From Streptomyces lavendulae subsp. lavendulae (GTDB lineage: Bacteria > Actinomycetota > Actinomycetes > Streptomycetales > Streptomycetaceae): a DNA stretch of 64,000 nt. Of the stretch, positions 9,546 to 17,309 are shown in pieces; the first letter of the stretch is position 1, and every line of letters starts with the position of its first letter. The translations under genes were made by a program, and so were the position numbers. The notes beneath the pieces were generated by a model. That model made no database searches. It was given only the letters and a program-made list of their open reading frames with translations, and was not told the DNA's origin. Location: the NCBI RefSeq assembly GCF_002803845.1, contig NZ_CP024985.1:1674001-1738000 (forward strand), given 5' to 3'.

Positions 9546-9962
9546 TTGATCACTGTCATCGAGCAGGCCGTGCAGGCCCGTCTGGTCGCCACCGCGCCGA
9601 AGGTCGAGACCGTGCCCGTCACCCTCTGCTACGACCGCGCGGATCCCTTCGCCGTTCGCATGGCCTTCCCCGCGCCGGCCACGCTGGAGGGCGTGGAAGT
9701 CTCGTGGACCTTCGCCCGCGAGCTGCTGACCTCCGGCCTCCAGCACCCGGCCGGCTGCGGCGACGTGCGCGTGCGGCCGTACGACGGGGACCGGACGACG
9801 GTGGAGTTCCACGCGCCGGAGGGCGTCGCGATCGTGCTGATGCTGACGGCCGAGCTCCAGCGGTTCCTGGAACGGGCCTCCGCGCTGGTGCCACCGGGGC
9901 TGGAGCACATGTACCTCGACATGGACCACAGCCTGGACGAGCTGATGCGGGGCTCCTGCTGA
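9546..9962 (+). CDS. SsgA-like sporulation/cell-division protein (SALP)
   Basis: A 138-residue SsgA-family protein found only in morphologically complex actinomycetes, where SALPs guide septum placement and spore-wall steps. Diagnostic segments are YDRADPFAVRMAF, WTFARELLTSGL, GDVRVRPY and VPPGLEHMYLDMD. The start is TTG at 9546, giving MITVIEQAVQ, because GGGAG sits 6-10 nt upstream and no ATG or GTG is in frame nearby. Which of the several paralogues it is cannot be decided here. It is monocistronic, followed by the promoter of the ABC-F gene. Confidence 0.9.
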   Translation: MITVIEQAVQARLVATAPKVETVPVTLCYDRADPFAVRMAFPAPATLEGVEVSWTFARELLTSGLQHPAGCGDVRVRPYDGDRTTVEFHAPEGVAIVLMLTAELQRFLERASALVPPGLEHMYLDMDHSLDELMRGSC

Positions 9963-10072
9963 CGCGGGGCCCCTGCTCACCCCTCCCCCGTCCGCACTCC
10001 CCCTCGATCCCGGGCCGTGCCCCGTCGACCGCGCCCGCCCGGCGCGGTCCACGGGGGACGGCCCTAATTCGT

Positions 10073-10101
10073 TTGCGGACGCCTCCGGCCCTCCGTACCG
10101 T
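10073..10101 (+). promoter_or_regulatory. promoter of the ABC-F gene
   Basis: TTGCGG (10073-10078), a 17-bp spacer, then TACCGT (10096-10101), close to the vegetative consensus. It predicts a start of transcription near 10108 and a leader of about 135 nt before the ABC-F ATG at 10245. Otherwise 9963-10244 holds no supported gene. Confidence 0.55.
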
Positions 10102-10244
10102 CGTGAACGCCCCATCGCCGTCGAAACGGAGCAGGACGTTGCTCTTCTGAGGTCCGAGACACCGACCGCCACCACATCCCTGTGACCGACACGTCGGCTG
10201 TCTCCCCGCGTTGCACTCACCACTCACGCAACCTGGAGGCCTCC

Positions 10245-11885
10245 ATGAGTCACCCCTCTGCTTTTCTCTCCTGCTCCGCCCTGTCCTTCGACTGGCCTGA
10301 CGGAACTCCCGTGTTCGACGGGTTCCAGCTGACCGTCGGACCCGGCCGCACCGGCCTGATCGGGCTCAACGGCTGTGGGAAGTCCACCCTGTTGAAGCTC
10401 GCCGCCGGTGAACTGACCCCTTCCGGGGGCCGGATCTCCGTCGCCGGGACCCTCGGCCACCTCCCCCAGGACGCCACCCTCGACACCGCCCTGCGCGTGG
10501 ACGAGGCGCTCGGCATCCGCGCCGCCCGCACCGCACTGCACGCCATCGAGGCGGGCGAGGCCACGGAGGCGAACTTCGCCGCCGTGGGCGACGACTGGGA
10601 CGTGGAGGAGCGGGCCCTGGCCACGCTCGACCAGCTCGGGCTCGCCCGGATCAGCCTGGACCGCACCGTCGGCGAACTGTCCGGCGGCGAGTGCGTCCTG
10701 CTGCGGCTCGCGGCACTGCTGCTCGCCCGCCCGGACGTACTGCTGCTCGACGAACCCACGAACAACCTGGACCTGAAGGCCCGGCAGCGCCTGTACGCGG
10801 CCGTCGAGTCCTGGTCCGGGGTGATGGTCCTGGTCAGCCACGACCGGGAGCTGCTGGAGCGGGTCGACCAGATCGCCGACCTGCACGACGGCGAAGTCCA
10901 CTGGTACGGCGGCAACTTCAGCGCGTACGAGCGGATGCTCGCCACGGAACAGGAGGCCGCCGAACGGACGGTCCGGGCCGCCGAGGCCGACGTACAGCGG
11001 CAGAAGCGCGAACTGGCCGACGCCCACCTCAAATTGGCGCGGCGCAAGCGGTACGGCCAGAAGATGTACGACACCAAACGCGAACCGAAGATCGTCATGG
11101 GTGCCCGCAAACGCTCCGCCCAGGAATCGGCCGGCAAGCACCGCATCATGCACACCGAGCGGCTGGCCGACGCCCGCGAGCGGCTGGACCAGGCGGCCGA
11201 GGCGGTCCGCGACGACGCCGAGATCCGCATCGAACTGCCCGCCACCGAGGTACCGCCGGGCCGGCGGGTGCTCACGCTGAGCGATCTGCACCTCGCCCAC
11301 GGGGCCTCGGCGCCGGGCGAGTGGGAAGTGCGCGGCCCGGAGCGGATCGCCCTGGTCGGCGGCAACGGCTCGGGCAAGACCACCCTGCTGCGGACCGTCG
11401 CGGGGCTGCTGCCCCCGGTGTCCGGCGAGGCGGTCACGCACGTGCCGGCACGCTTCCTGCCGCAGCGGCTCGACGTCCTGGACGACGACCGCTCGGTGGT
11501 GCAGAACGTGGCGCGGTTCGCCCCGCAGGCCACGGACAACCAGATCCGGGCGCGGCTGGCGCACTTCCTGTTCCGGGGCGCCCGCGCGGACCGGGCAGCC
11601 GGCACCCTCTCGGGCGGCGAACGCTTCCGGGCGACGCTGGCGGCCCTGCTGCTGGCGGAGCCGGCCCCCCGGCTGCTGATGCTGGACGAGCCGACGAACA
11701 ACCTCGACCTGGCGAGCGTCCGGCAGCTCGCCGGAGCCCTGGACTCCTACGAGGGCGCCCTGGTGGTGGCGAGCCACGACGTGCCGTTCCTGGAGTCCAT
11801 CGGGATCACGCGGTGGCTGCTGCTCGACGGCACGCTGCGCCCCACCTGCGCCGAGGAGGTCCGCGAGTCCCGCTGGCACGACTGA
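10245..11885 (+). CDS. ABC-F family ATPase
   Basis: A 546-residue soluble twin-ATPase protein with no membrane segments. Two Walker A motifs (LIGLNGCGKSTLLKL and LVGGNGSGKTTLLRT), two signatures (LSGGECVLLRL and LSGGERFRATL) and two Walker B boxes ending DEPTNNLDL are present. A charged linker of about 80 residues, rich in Lys and Arg (KREPKIVMGARKRSAQ), separates them. ABC-F proteins bind the ribosomal E site and modulate translation; some give resistance to ribosome-targeting antibiotics. The ATG at 10245 has CTGGAGG just upstream; an in-frame GTG at 10182 lacks a ribosome-binding site. Whether it is a resistance or housekeeping factor is not clear. Confidence 0.92.
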   Translation: MSHPSAFLSCSALSFDWPDGTPVFDGFQLTVGPGRTGLIGLNGCGKSTLLKLAAGELTPSGGRISVAGTLGHLPQDATLDTALRVDEALGIRAARTALHAIEAGEATEANFAAVGDDWDVEERALATLDQLGLARISLDRTVGELSGGECVLLRLAALLLARPDVLLLDEPTNNLDLKARQRLYAAVESWSGVMVLVSHDRELLERVDQIADLHDGEVHWYGGNFSAYERMLATEQEAAERTVRAAEADVQRQKRELADAHLKLARRKRYGQKMYDTKREPKIVMGARKRSAQESAGKHRIMHTERLADARERLDQAAEAVRDDAEIRIELPATEVPPGRRVLTLSDLHLAHGASAPGEWEVRGPERIALVGGNGSGKTTLLRTVAGLLPPVSGEAVTHVPARFLPQRLDVLDDDRSVVQNVARFAPQATDNQIRARLAHFLFRGARADRAAGTLSGGERFRATLAALLLAEPAPRLLMLDEPTNNLDLASVRQLAGALDSYEGALVVASHDVPFLESIGITRWLLLDGTLRPTCAEEVRESRWHD

Positions 11886-11908
11886 TGACGGGCCCGGGGC
11901 CTCCGCAC

Positions 11909-11939
11909 GCCCGTCCCCGCCGTCAAGGCGGGGGCGGGC
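11909..11939 (+). terminator. terminator after ABC-F gene
   Basis: A 13-bp stem, 11909-11921 with 11927-11939 (CCCCGCC against GGCGGGG, one T:G wobble), closes a 5-nt loop 23 nt after the ABC-F stop. Confidence 0.7.
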
Positions 11940-12039
11940 GACCACCTTCTGGCGTGAATCTCACCTTTCTGAGGCCCCGGGAGACCCCCTCAAACTGCAC
12001 AAATAACCGGACGTAACCGGACATACCGACGGGTGGGGC

Positions 12040-12068
12040 TTGGCTGGCCTTGATGTCGCGCTTAACCT
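12040..12068 (+). promoter_or_regulatory. promoter of the desaturase gene
   Basis: TTGGCT (12040-12045), a 17-bp spacer and TAACCT (12063-12068). The -10 box overlaps the first operator described next. The predicted start of transcription is near 12075, inside that operator. Confidence 0.6.
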
Positions 12069-12095
12069 ACGACTCCGTAGGCTACGGAACCGTAG
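12066..12095. promoter_or_regulatory. twin palindromic operators of the desaturase gene
   Basis: Two abutting palindromes: CCTACGACTCCGTAGG (12066-12081, 6-4-6) and CTACGGAACCGTAG (12082-12095, 6-2-6). CCGTAGG recurs at the same place in both copies, 15 bp apart. They cover the -10 box and transcription start, so a repressor, probably TetR-type and lipid-responsive, is expected. Confidence 0.7.
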
Positions 12096-12123
12096 GTAAT
12101 TCGCTTTGTCCCCAGGAGCACCC

Positions 12124-13095
12124 GTGACGATCACCTCTCCCCACCTCGGCAGCTCGGAGGCGTGGACCGACGCCAAGCTGCTGTACGCGCTGGAAGAGGT
12201 GGTCGAGAAGGAGCTGAACCGCCATCTGAAGGTCACCAAGGACTGGATGCCCCACGAGTACGTCCCGTGGAGCGACGGCCGGAACTTCCCGGGCTTCTTC
12301 GAGGACGGCGAAGCCTGGGACCCGCAGCAGTCCAAGGTCACCGACATCGGCAAGATCGCCCTGGTCGTCAACCTGCTGACCGAGGACAACCTCCCCAGCT
12401 ACCACCACGAGATCGCGACGCTCTTCGGCCGCAACGGCGCCTGGGGCACCTGGGTGCACCGCTGGACCGCCGAGGAGGGCCGCCACGGCATCGTGATGCG
12501 CGACTACCTGCTGGCCTCGCGCGCCGTGGACCCGGACAAGCTGGAAGCGTTCCGGATGCAGCACATGTCGGAGGGCTTCGAGTCCGACAACAGCCACTCG
12601 ATGCTGCACTCGGTGGCCTACGTCGCCTTCCAGGAGCTCGCGACCCGCATCTCGCACCGCAACACCGGCCACCAGTCCGGTGACCCGGTCTGCGACCGGA
12701 TGCTGGCACGCATCGCGCAGGACGAGAACCTGCACATGATCTTCTACCGCAACCTGCTGGGCGCCGCCTTCGAGATCGCCCCGGACCTGACGATGCAGGC
12801 CGTGCGGGACGTGGTCGTCAACTTCCGGATGCCCGGACACGGCATGCCCGGCTTCGAGCGGATGGCCGCGCAGATGGCGATCGGCGGGGTCTACAACCTG
12901 CGGATCCACCACGACGACGTGCTGAGCCCCGTGATCCGCTTCCTCAAGATCATGGACATCGACGGGCTCGGCCCCGAGGGCCAGAAGGCCCAGGAGGAGC
13001 TCGGGCTCTTCATGAACGGGCTGGACTCCGAGGCCCGCAAGTTCGACGAGCGCCTGGCCGCCCGCGCCGCGCGCCTGGCCGCCCGCAAGGGCTGA
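12124..13095 (+). CDS. acyl-ACP desaturase
   Basis: A 323-residue ferritin-like di-iron desaturase that introduces a cis double bond into acyl-ACP. Both iron-binding helices are visible: the ExxH pair Glu118-His121 in TAEEGRHG and Glu201-His204 in AQDENLHMIFY, with a further Glu in YHHEIATLFGR. The length matches the soluble FAB2/DesA family. The GTG at 12124 is chosen because CCAGGAG precedes it by 6 nt; an in-frame upstream codon would overlap the Shine-Dalgarno. It would adjust membrane fluidity, and its operator pair suggests feedback by unsaturated acyl chains. Confidence 0.94.
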   Translation: MTITSPHLGSSEAWTDAKLLYALEEVVEKELNRHLKVTKDWMPHEYVPWSDGRNFPGFFEDGEAWDPQQSKVTDIGKIALVVNLLTEDNLPSYHHEIATLFGRNGAWGTWVHRWTAEEGRHGIVMRDYLLASRAVDPDKLEAFRMQHMSEGFESDNSHSMLHSVAYVAFQELATRISHRNTGHQSGDPVCDRMLARIAQDENLHMIFYRNLLGAAFEIAPDLTMQAVRDVVVNFRMPGHGMPGFERMAAQMAIGGVYNLRIHHDDVLSPVIRFLKIMDIDGLGPEGQKAQEELGLFMNGLDSEARKFDERLAARAARLAARKG

Positions 13096-13108
13096 CCGAC
13101 ACCGACCA

Positions 13109-13127
13109 CGGGCCCCTGAGGGGCCCG
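13109..13127 (+). terminator. first terminator after desaturase
   Basis: CGGGCCCC and GGGGCCCG form an 8-bp stem with a TGA loop, 14 nt after the desaturase stop. Confidence 0.6.
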
Positions 13128-13136
13128 GTCCGTACG

Positions 13137-13192
13137 CCCGTACGGGGTGAAGCCCCGGCAGGTCCTCCTGCCGGGGCTTCACCCCGTACGGG
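13137..13192. terminator. 26-bp perfect bidirectional terminator
   Basis: Two 26-bp arms (13137-13162 and 13167-13192) are perfectly complementary around a TCCT loop. The hairpin lies between the convergent desaturase and WhiB-like genes and can end transcripts from both sides. Confidence 0.85.
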
Positions 13193-13211
13193 GCCTGGCG
13201 GCGGGCGGCGC

Positions 13212-13454
13212 TCAGCGACGCGGGCGCAGGGCCTGCCGTTCCGTCTCCGAGAGGCCGCCCCAGACGCCGAAGCGCTCGTCGTTGGCCAGGGCGTACTCCA
13301 GGCACGCCGCCCGCCCCTCACACGCCCCGCACAGCCGCTTCGCGTCCCGGAGCGAGGAACCGGGCTCCGGGAAGAAGAAGGCCGGGCCCGTCTGGGCGCA
13401 CAGCGCGAGGTCGTACCAGGCGGGGGCGGTGGTGGCAGTGGTGTTCATCGACAT
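13212..13454 (-). CDS. WhiB-like iron-sulfur transcription factor
   Basis: An 80-residue Wbl protein with the four cluster-binding cysteines Cys19, Cys42, Cys45 and Cys51 (ALCAQTG, RLCGACEGRAACLEYAL). These are followed by the FGVWGGLSETERQAL turn and a basic C-terminus (RPRR). Wbl proteins bind [4Fe-4S] and the principal sigma factor, acting in development, redox response or antibiotic control. The start is ATG 13454 (MSMNTT) or the second Met at 13448; neither has a strong ribosome-binding site. The subfamily is unclear: it does not read like WhiB, WhiD or WblA. Confidence 0.9.
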   Translation of the reverse strand: MSMNTTATTAPAWYDLALCAQTGPAFFFPEPGSSLRDAKRLCGACEGRAACLEYALANDERFGVWGGLSETERQALRPRR

Positions 13455-13500
13455 GCCGCCGATCCTGCTGCGCCCCGATGGACGTCCGATCAACAGCTCA

Positions 13501-13983
13501 TCAACAGCAGGTCAGCCACAGCGCGAGGGCGTCGAAGTCCGCGGGCGTGAGACCCGAACGCGGATCGACCCGGTGCAGCAGCGCGGGCGCCGGGTGACGG
13601 TCGGCCGCCCAGGCCCGGTCGGCGGCGGTGATCTCGTCGTCCACCCAGACGAAGGGGCGCCCCTGCGCGCGGGCGAGGAGCGGACGGGTCTTCCAGTGGA
13701 GGCCGCCTCGCCCCTCGTCCTCCGTGGGCTCCGGCCAGTCGACCACCGGCAGCCGCGGCAGCCCGATCCGCGGGGCGATGGTCTCGTTGGCCTCCTCGCC
13801 CCAGGTCGTGGCCCACACCAGCTCGCAGGGCAGCGCCAGCAGCCGGGCCCCGTGACCCGGATCGAGCCGTCCCAGCAACGGATGACCGGCCGTGGCGGCC
13901 ACGGGGTGGCCCGTTCCCCCGAAGGGGATCAGGGGCCCGTCGACATCCAGGAAGAGCAGCGGCCGCGCATCGGAGGTCCTCAC
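13501..13983 (-). CDS. HAD-like hydrolase
   Basis: A 160-residue protein beginning VRTSDARPLLFLDVDGPLIPFGG, where the DVDG of HAD motif I supplies the nucleophile. The later ELVWATTWGEEANETIAP and FVWVDDEITAADRAWAA segments fit motifs II and IV of a compact capless phosphatase. The GTG at 13983 is chosen because a TAGGCT box (13996-13991) ends exactly 7 nt before it, a leaderless start. The substrate is unknown. The frame is open for another 250 bp upstream but shows no homology there. Confidence 0.82.
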   Translation of the reverse strand: MRTSDARPLLFLDVDGPLIPFGGTGHPVAATAGHPLLGRLDPGHGARLLALPCELVWATTWGEEANETIAPRIGLPRLPVVDWPEPTEDEGRGGLHWKTRPLLARAQGRPFVWVDDEITAADRAWAADRHPAPALLHRVDPRSGLTPADFDALALWLTCC

Positions 13984-14075
13984 GGGCCCGAGCCTAGTGC
14001 GGCGACCGCGAGAAGCCGCCGGGGTCGCGGTCTCCGGGCGTGGTGCACCGCGGAACGGAGCGCCCCGGTTTCCGG

Positions 14076-15011
14076 CTACGGGACGAGGACGAGCCGGCCG
14101 CGCAGGCCGCCCCGCTCCAGACGCCGGTGGGCGCGGACGGCCTCCGACAGGGGCAGCGTACCGGCCACCCGCAGGGTGAGCCGGCCCTCGTCCACCAGCG
14201 CGGCCAGTGCGGCGAGCTGCGCCCCGTCGGCCGCGACCCACAGCTCGCAGACCCGGATGCCGCGCAGCCCGGCGGGGGCCGCCCCGGCGACGACGGAGAC
14301 GAAGGCGCCCCGGTTGCGGACCGCGCCCAGGGCGGGGAGCCCCACCACGGCCGCGTCCAGCGCCCCGTCCACTCCCCCGGGCACCGCCTCACGGACCGCC
14401 CCGGCCAGGTCGGCTCCGCGCGGTACGAACCACCGCGCGCCCCGGGCCCGTACGAACTCCTCGTCCGCCGGGGCCCCCGAGGCCACCACGCGCAGCCCCC
14501 GGCGCACGGCGAGCTCCACCGCGAAGCCGCCGACCGCCCCGCCGCCGCCGGTCACCAGGACCGTCGCCCCCGGGGCCGCTGCGAGCAGGTCCAGCCCCTG
14601 CCAGGCGGTGAGCCCGTTCAGCGGCAGGGTCGCGGTGGCCGTCGCCGGCACGGAGCCCGGGGCCCGGGCGACCGCGCCCGCGTCCAGCACCACGCTCTCC
14701 GCGTAGGTGCCGAGCGGGACGTCCAGCCGGTCCCGCAGGCCGATCACCCGGTCTCCGACGGCGAACCCCCTCACCCCCGGGCCGGTCTCCTCCACCACGC
14801 CGGCCACGTCCCAGCCGATGCCGGTGACCTCCCGGGGCGCCATCAGCCCCGCCTCGACCAGCGCCCCCGAACGCGTCGCGGCGTCGACGGGATTGACCGC
14901 GGCACCCTCCACCCGGATCCGGACCGACCCCGGTCCGGCTCCGGGTACCCGCGTCTCCACGTACTCCAGCGCCTCGGGCCCTCCGGCCGCCCGCACCACC
15001 ACTGCCCTCAT
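14076..15011 (-). CDS. zinc-independent MDR family quinone oxidoreductase
   Basis: A 311-residue medium-chain dehydrogenase/reductase of the quinone-reductase type. It starts MRAVVVRAAGGPEALEYVET, has NPVDAATRSG in the catalytic domain, GIGWDVAGVVEETG, and a cofactor fold with TVLVTGGGGAVGGFAVELA. The zinc-ligand cysteines of alcohol dehydrogenases are absent. It presumably reduces quinones or other electrophiles with NADPH. The ATG at 15011 has GGGGAGGGG upstream. It is preceded by tandem 8-mers and a 14-bp palindrome that may be its operator. Confidence 0.9.
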   Translation of the reverse strand: MRAVVVRAAGGPEALEYVETRVPGAGPGSVRIRVEGAAVNPVDAATRSGALVEAGLMAPREVTGIGWDVAGVVEETGPGVRGFAVGDRVIGLRDRLDVPLGTYAESVVLDAGAVARAPGSVPATATATLPLNGLTAWQGLDLLAAAPGATVLVTGGGGAVGGFAVELAVRRGLRVVASGAPADEEFVRARGARWFVPRGADLAGAVREAVPGGVDGALDAAVVGLPALGAVRNRGAFVSVVAGAAPAGLRGIRVCELWVAADGAQLAALAALVDEGRLTLRVAGTLPLSEAVRAHRRLERGGLRGRLVLVP

Positions 15012-15041
15012 GAGCCCCTCCCCGCTCCGGATCCCCCGTAC

Positions 15042-15065
15042 GGATCACGGGATCACGGGATCACC
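15042..15065. repeat. three tandem 8-bp repeats in promoter region
   Basis: GGATCACG, GGATCACG and GGATCACC lie head to tail just upstream of the quinone reductase gene. A minus-strand TACGGT box (15068-15063) overlaps the last copy. Confidence 0.7.
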
Positions 15066-15096
15066 GTAGGAACGGCCGTGACGGAAGGAGAAGAAG

Positions 15097-15110
15097 GCAC
15101 TTCGAAGTGC
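15097..15110. promoter_or_regulatory. 14-bp perfect palindrome, probable operator
   Basis: GCACTTCGAAGTGC is fully self-complementary. It sits upstream of the predicted quinone reductase promoter and 33 bp from the LigD polymerase stop. An operator for a dimeric regulator is the simplest reading. Confidence 0.5.
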
Positions 15111-15142
15111 GTATCGCACCCCGACGTAAGCGGACCGGCGGC

Positions 15143-16162
15143 TCAGTCCTCGTGCTTCGCCCGGCTCGGCTGCACCCGCTTGGGCTCGCCCGGCATCTTG
15201 GGATGGTCCGGCGGATAGGGCAGGTCGCCCAGCCCGTGCTCGTGCTCGTCCCGCGCGGCGAGTTCCAGCACGGCCTCCAGGCCGAAGGCGTGCTCGTCCA
15301 TGTCGGCGTGCAGGTCGCCCAGTTCGGCGAAGCGCGCCGGCATGGTCACGATGTCGAAGTCGCGCGGTTCCGCGTCGTCCACCTCGTCCCAGCGCAGCGG
15401 CGCGGAGACCGGGGCGTGCGGGCGGGGGCGGACGGAGTACGCCGAGGCGATGGTCCGGTCGCGGGCGGTCTGGTTGTAGTCGACGAAGATGCGCTCGCCG
15501 CGCTCCTCCTTCCACCAGGCGGTGGTGACCTGTTCGGGCATCCGCCGTTCCAGCTCCCGGCCCAGGGCGATCGCGCACCGGCGCACCTCGGTGAAGGTCC
15601 AGCGCGGGGCGATGGGCACGAAGACGTGCAGCCCCCGCCCGCCCGAGGTCTTGGGCCAGCCGCGCAGACCCAGTTCGTCCAGCAGCGCCCGCAGTTCGTG
15701 GGCGGCGGCCACCGCGTGGTGGTAGTCGGTGCCCGGCTGCGGATCGAGGTCGATGCGCAGTTCGTCCGGCCGGTCGGTGTCCGCGCGGCGCACCGGCCAG
15801 GGGTGGAAGGTGAGGCAGCCCAGGTTGGCGGCCCACAGGACGGCGGCCGGCTCGGTCGGGCAGATCTCGTCCGCGGTGCGCCCGCTGGGGAAGGAGATGT
15901 GGGCGGTCGGGATCCAGTCGGGGAGGTTCTTCGGGGCGCGCTTCTGGAAGAAGGACTCGCCCTCCACCCCGTCCGGGTACCGCTCCAGGGTGGTGGGGCG
16001 GTCGCGCAGCGCGCGGGTGATCCCGTCCGCCACGGCCAGGTAGTACTCGGCGACGTCCCTCTTGGTGAGGCCGCGCTCGGGGAAGTACACCTTGTCCGGA
16101 CTGGACAGCCGTACCGTCCGCCCGCCGGCGTCGAGCTCGATCGCACCACCCGCAGCACCCAT
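15143..16162 (-). CDS. LigD-type DNA polymerase/primase domain protein
   Basis: A 339-residue stand-alone archaeo-eukaryotic primase (LigD polymerase domain). The catalytic Asp138 and Asp140 lie in ELRIDLDPQPG, His179 in SGGRGLHVFVP, and the third carboxylate Asp228 in RIFVDYNQTARDRT. It fills and edits ends during non-homologous end joining, preferring ribonucleotides (family knowledge). The ATG at 16162 begins MGAAGGAIEL. It is divergent from an ATP-dependent ligase 75 bp away, so the functions of one LigD chain are split into two genes. No Ku gene lies in the window. Confidence 0.93.
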   Translation of the reverse strand: MGAAGGAIELDAGGRTVRLSSPDKVYFPERGLTKRDVAEYYLAVADGITRALRDRPTTLERYPDGVEGESFFQKRAPKNLPDWIPTAHISFPSGRTADEICPTEPAAVLWAANLGCLTFHPWPVRRADTDRPDELRIDLDPQPGTDYHHAVAAAHELRALLDELGLRGWPKTSGGRGLHVFVPIAPRWTFTEVRRCAIALGRELERRMPEQVTTAWWKEERGERIFVDYNQTARDRTIASAYSVRPRPHAPVSAPLRWDEVDDAEPRDFDIVTMPARFAELGDLHADMDEHAFGLEAVLELAARDEHEHGLGDLPYPPDHPKMPGEPKRVQPSRAKHED

Positions 16163-16237
16163 GAGCGCCACGGTAGGCGGGCCCGGCCGGGCGCGCACAC
16201 CGGGCGGGTCCGCACGTACCACCGCAGAATCGACGGC

Positions 16238-17305
16238 ATGGACCTGCCGGTGATGCCCCCCGTGAAGCCGATGCTCGCCAAGTCCGTGGCGAAGATCCCG
16301 CCCGGAATGCAGTACGAGGCGAAGTGGGACGGTTTCCGCGCCATCGTCCACCGCGACGGCGACGAGCTGGAGATCGGCAGCCGCACGGGAAAGACCCTGA
16401 CCCGGTACTTCCCGGAGCTGGTGGCGGCCCTCAAGGAGAACCTGCCGCCCCGTTGCGTGGTGGACGGGGAGATCGTGATCGTGCAGGGCGGTCGGCTCGA
16501 CTTCGATCGGCTCACGGAGCGGATCCACCCCGCCGCGTCCCGCGTGAAACTCCTCGCCGAGACCACCCCGGCCAGCTTCGTGGCCTTCGACCTGCTCGCC
16601 CTCGACGACGGGTCCCTGCTGGACACCCCGCTCGCCGACCGCCGTACCGCCCTGGTCAACGCCCTTTCCACCGCTCGGCCCCCCGTTCACCTCGCGCCCG
16701 CGACCACCGACCCCGCGCTCGCGCGGGAGTGGTTCGAGCGGTTCGAAGGCGCCGGACTCGACGGGGTCGTCGCGAAACCCCTCGACCTCCCCTACCGGCC
16801 CGACGCCCGCCTGATGTTCAAGATCAAGCACGAGCGTACGGCCGATGTCGTCCTCGCGGGTTTCCGTTTCCACAAGAGCGGTCCGATTGTCGGATCGCTG
16901 CTCCTGGGCCTGTACGACGACCGGGGCGCGCTCCAGCACGTGGGGGTCTGCGCCGCCTTCCCCATGAAGCGCCGCGCCGAGCTGGTCGAGGAACTGGACC
17001 CCCTGCGCATGCCCGACCCGGAAGGACACCCCTGGGCGGCCTGGACCGAGGAGTCGGCGCACGAGAGCGCCCGCCTCCCGGGCGCGCAGAGCCGGTGGAC
17101 CGGCAAGAAGGACCTGTCCTGGGTCCCCCTGCGCCCGGAGCGGGTCTGCGAGGTGAAGTACGACCACATGGAGGGCGACCGCTTCCGCCACACCGCCCAG
17201 TTCGCCCGGTGGCGCCCCGACCGCACCCCGGAGACCTGCACGTACGCCCAGCTGGAGGAGGTCGTCGGCTACGACCTCGCCGAGGTGCTGGGGACCGGCG
17301 GGTAG
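16238..17305 (+). CDS. ATP-dependent DNA ligase
   Basis: A 355-residue ligase with the adenylated Lys29 in motif I (YEAKWDGFRAI). Motif III/IIIa (RCVVDGEIVI, ASFVAFDLLAL), motif IV (LDGVVAKPLD) and motif V (MFKIKHERTADVV) are also present. A C-terminal OB fold (PLRPERVCEVKYDHMEGDRF) follows. It resembles LigC or the LigD ligase domain and seals nicks during double-strand break repair. The ATG at 16238 is the first in the homologous region; a CAGAAT box ends 7 nt upstream, suggesting a leaderless transcript. It partners the divergent polymerase gene. Confidence 0.93.
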   Translation: MDLPVMPPVKPMLAKSVAKIPPGMQYEAKWDGFRAIVHRDGDELEIGSRTGKTLTRYFPELVAALKENLPPRCVVDGEIVIVQGGRLDFDRLTERIHPAASRVKLLAETTPASFVAFDLLALDDGSLLDTPLADRRTALVNALSTARPPVHLAPATTDPALAREWFERFEGAGLDGVVAKPLDLPYRPDARLMFKIKHERTADVVLAGFRFHKSGPIVGSLLLGLYDDRGALQHVGVCAAFPMKRRAELVEELDPLRMPDPEGHPWAAWTEESAHESARLPGAQSRWTGKKDLSWVPLRPERVCEVKYDHMEGDRFRHTAQFARWRPDRTPETCTYAQLEEVVGYDLAEVLGTGG

Positions 17306-17309
17306 GGGG

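Noticed and set aside
10103..10150. 15-codon GTG leader peptide before the ABC-F gene
   Set aside because: The predicted transcription start (about 10108) is inside it and it has no ribosome-binding site.
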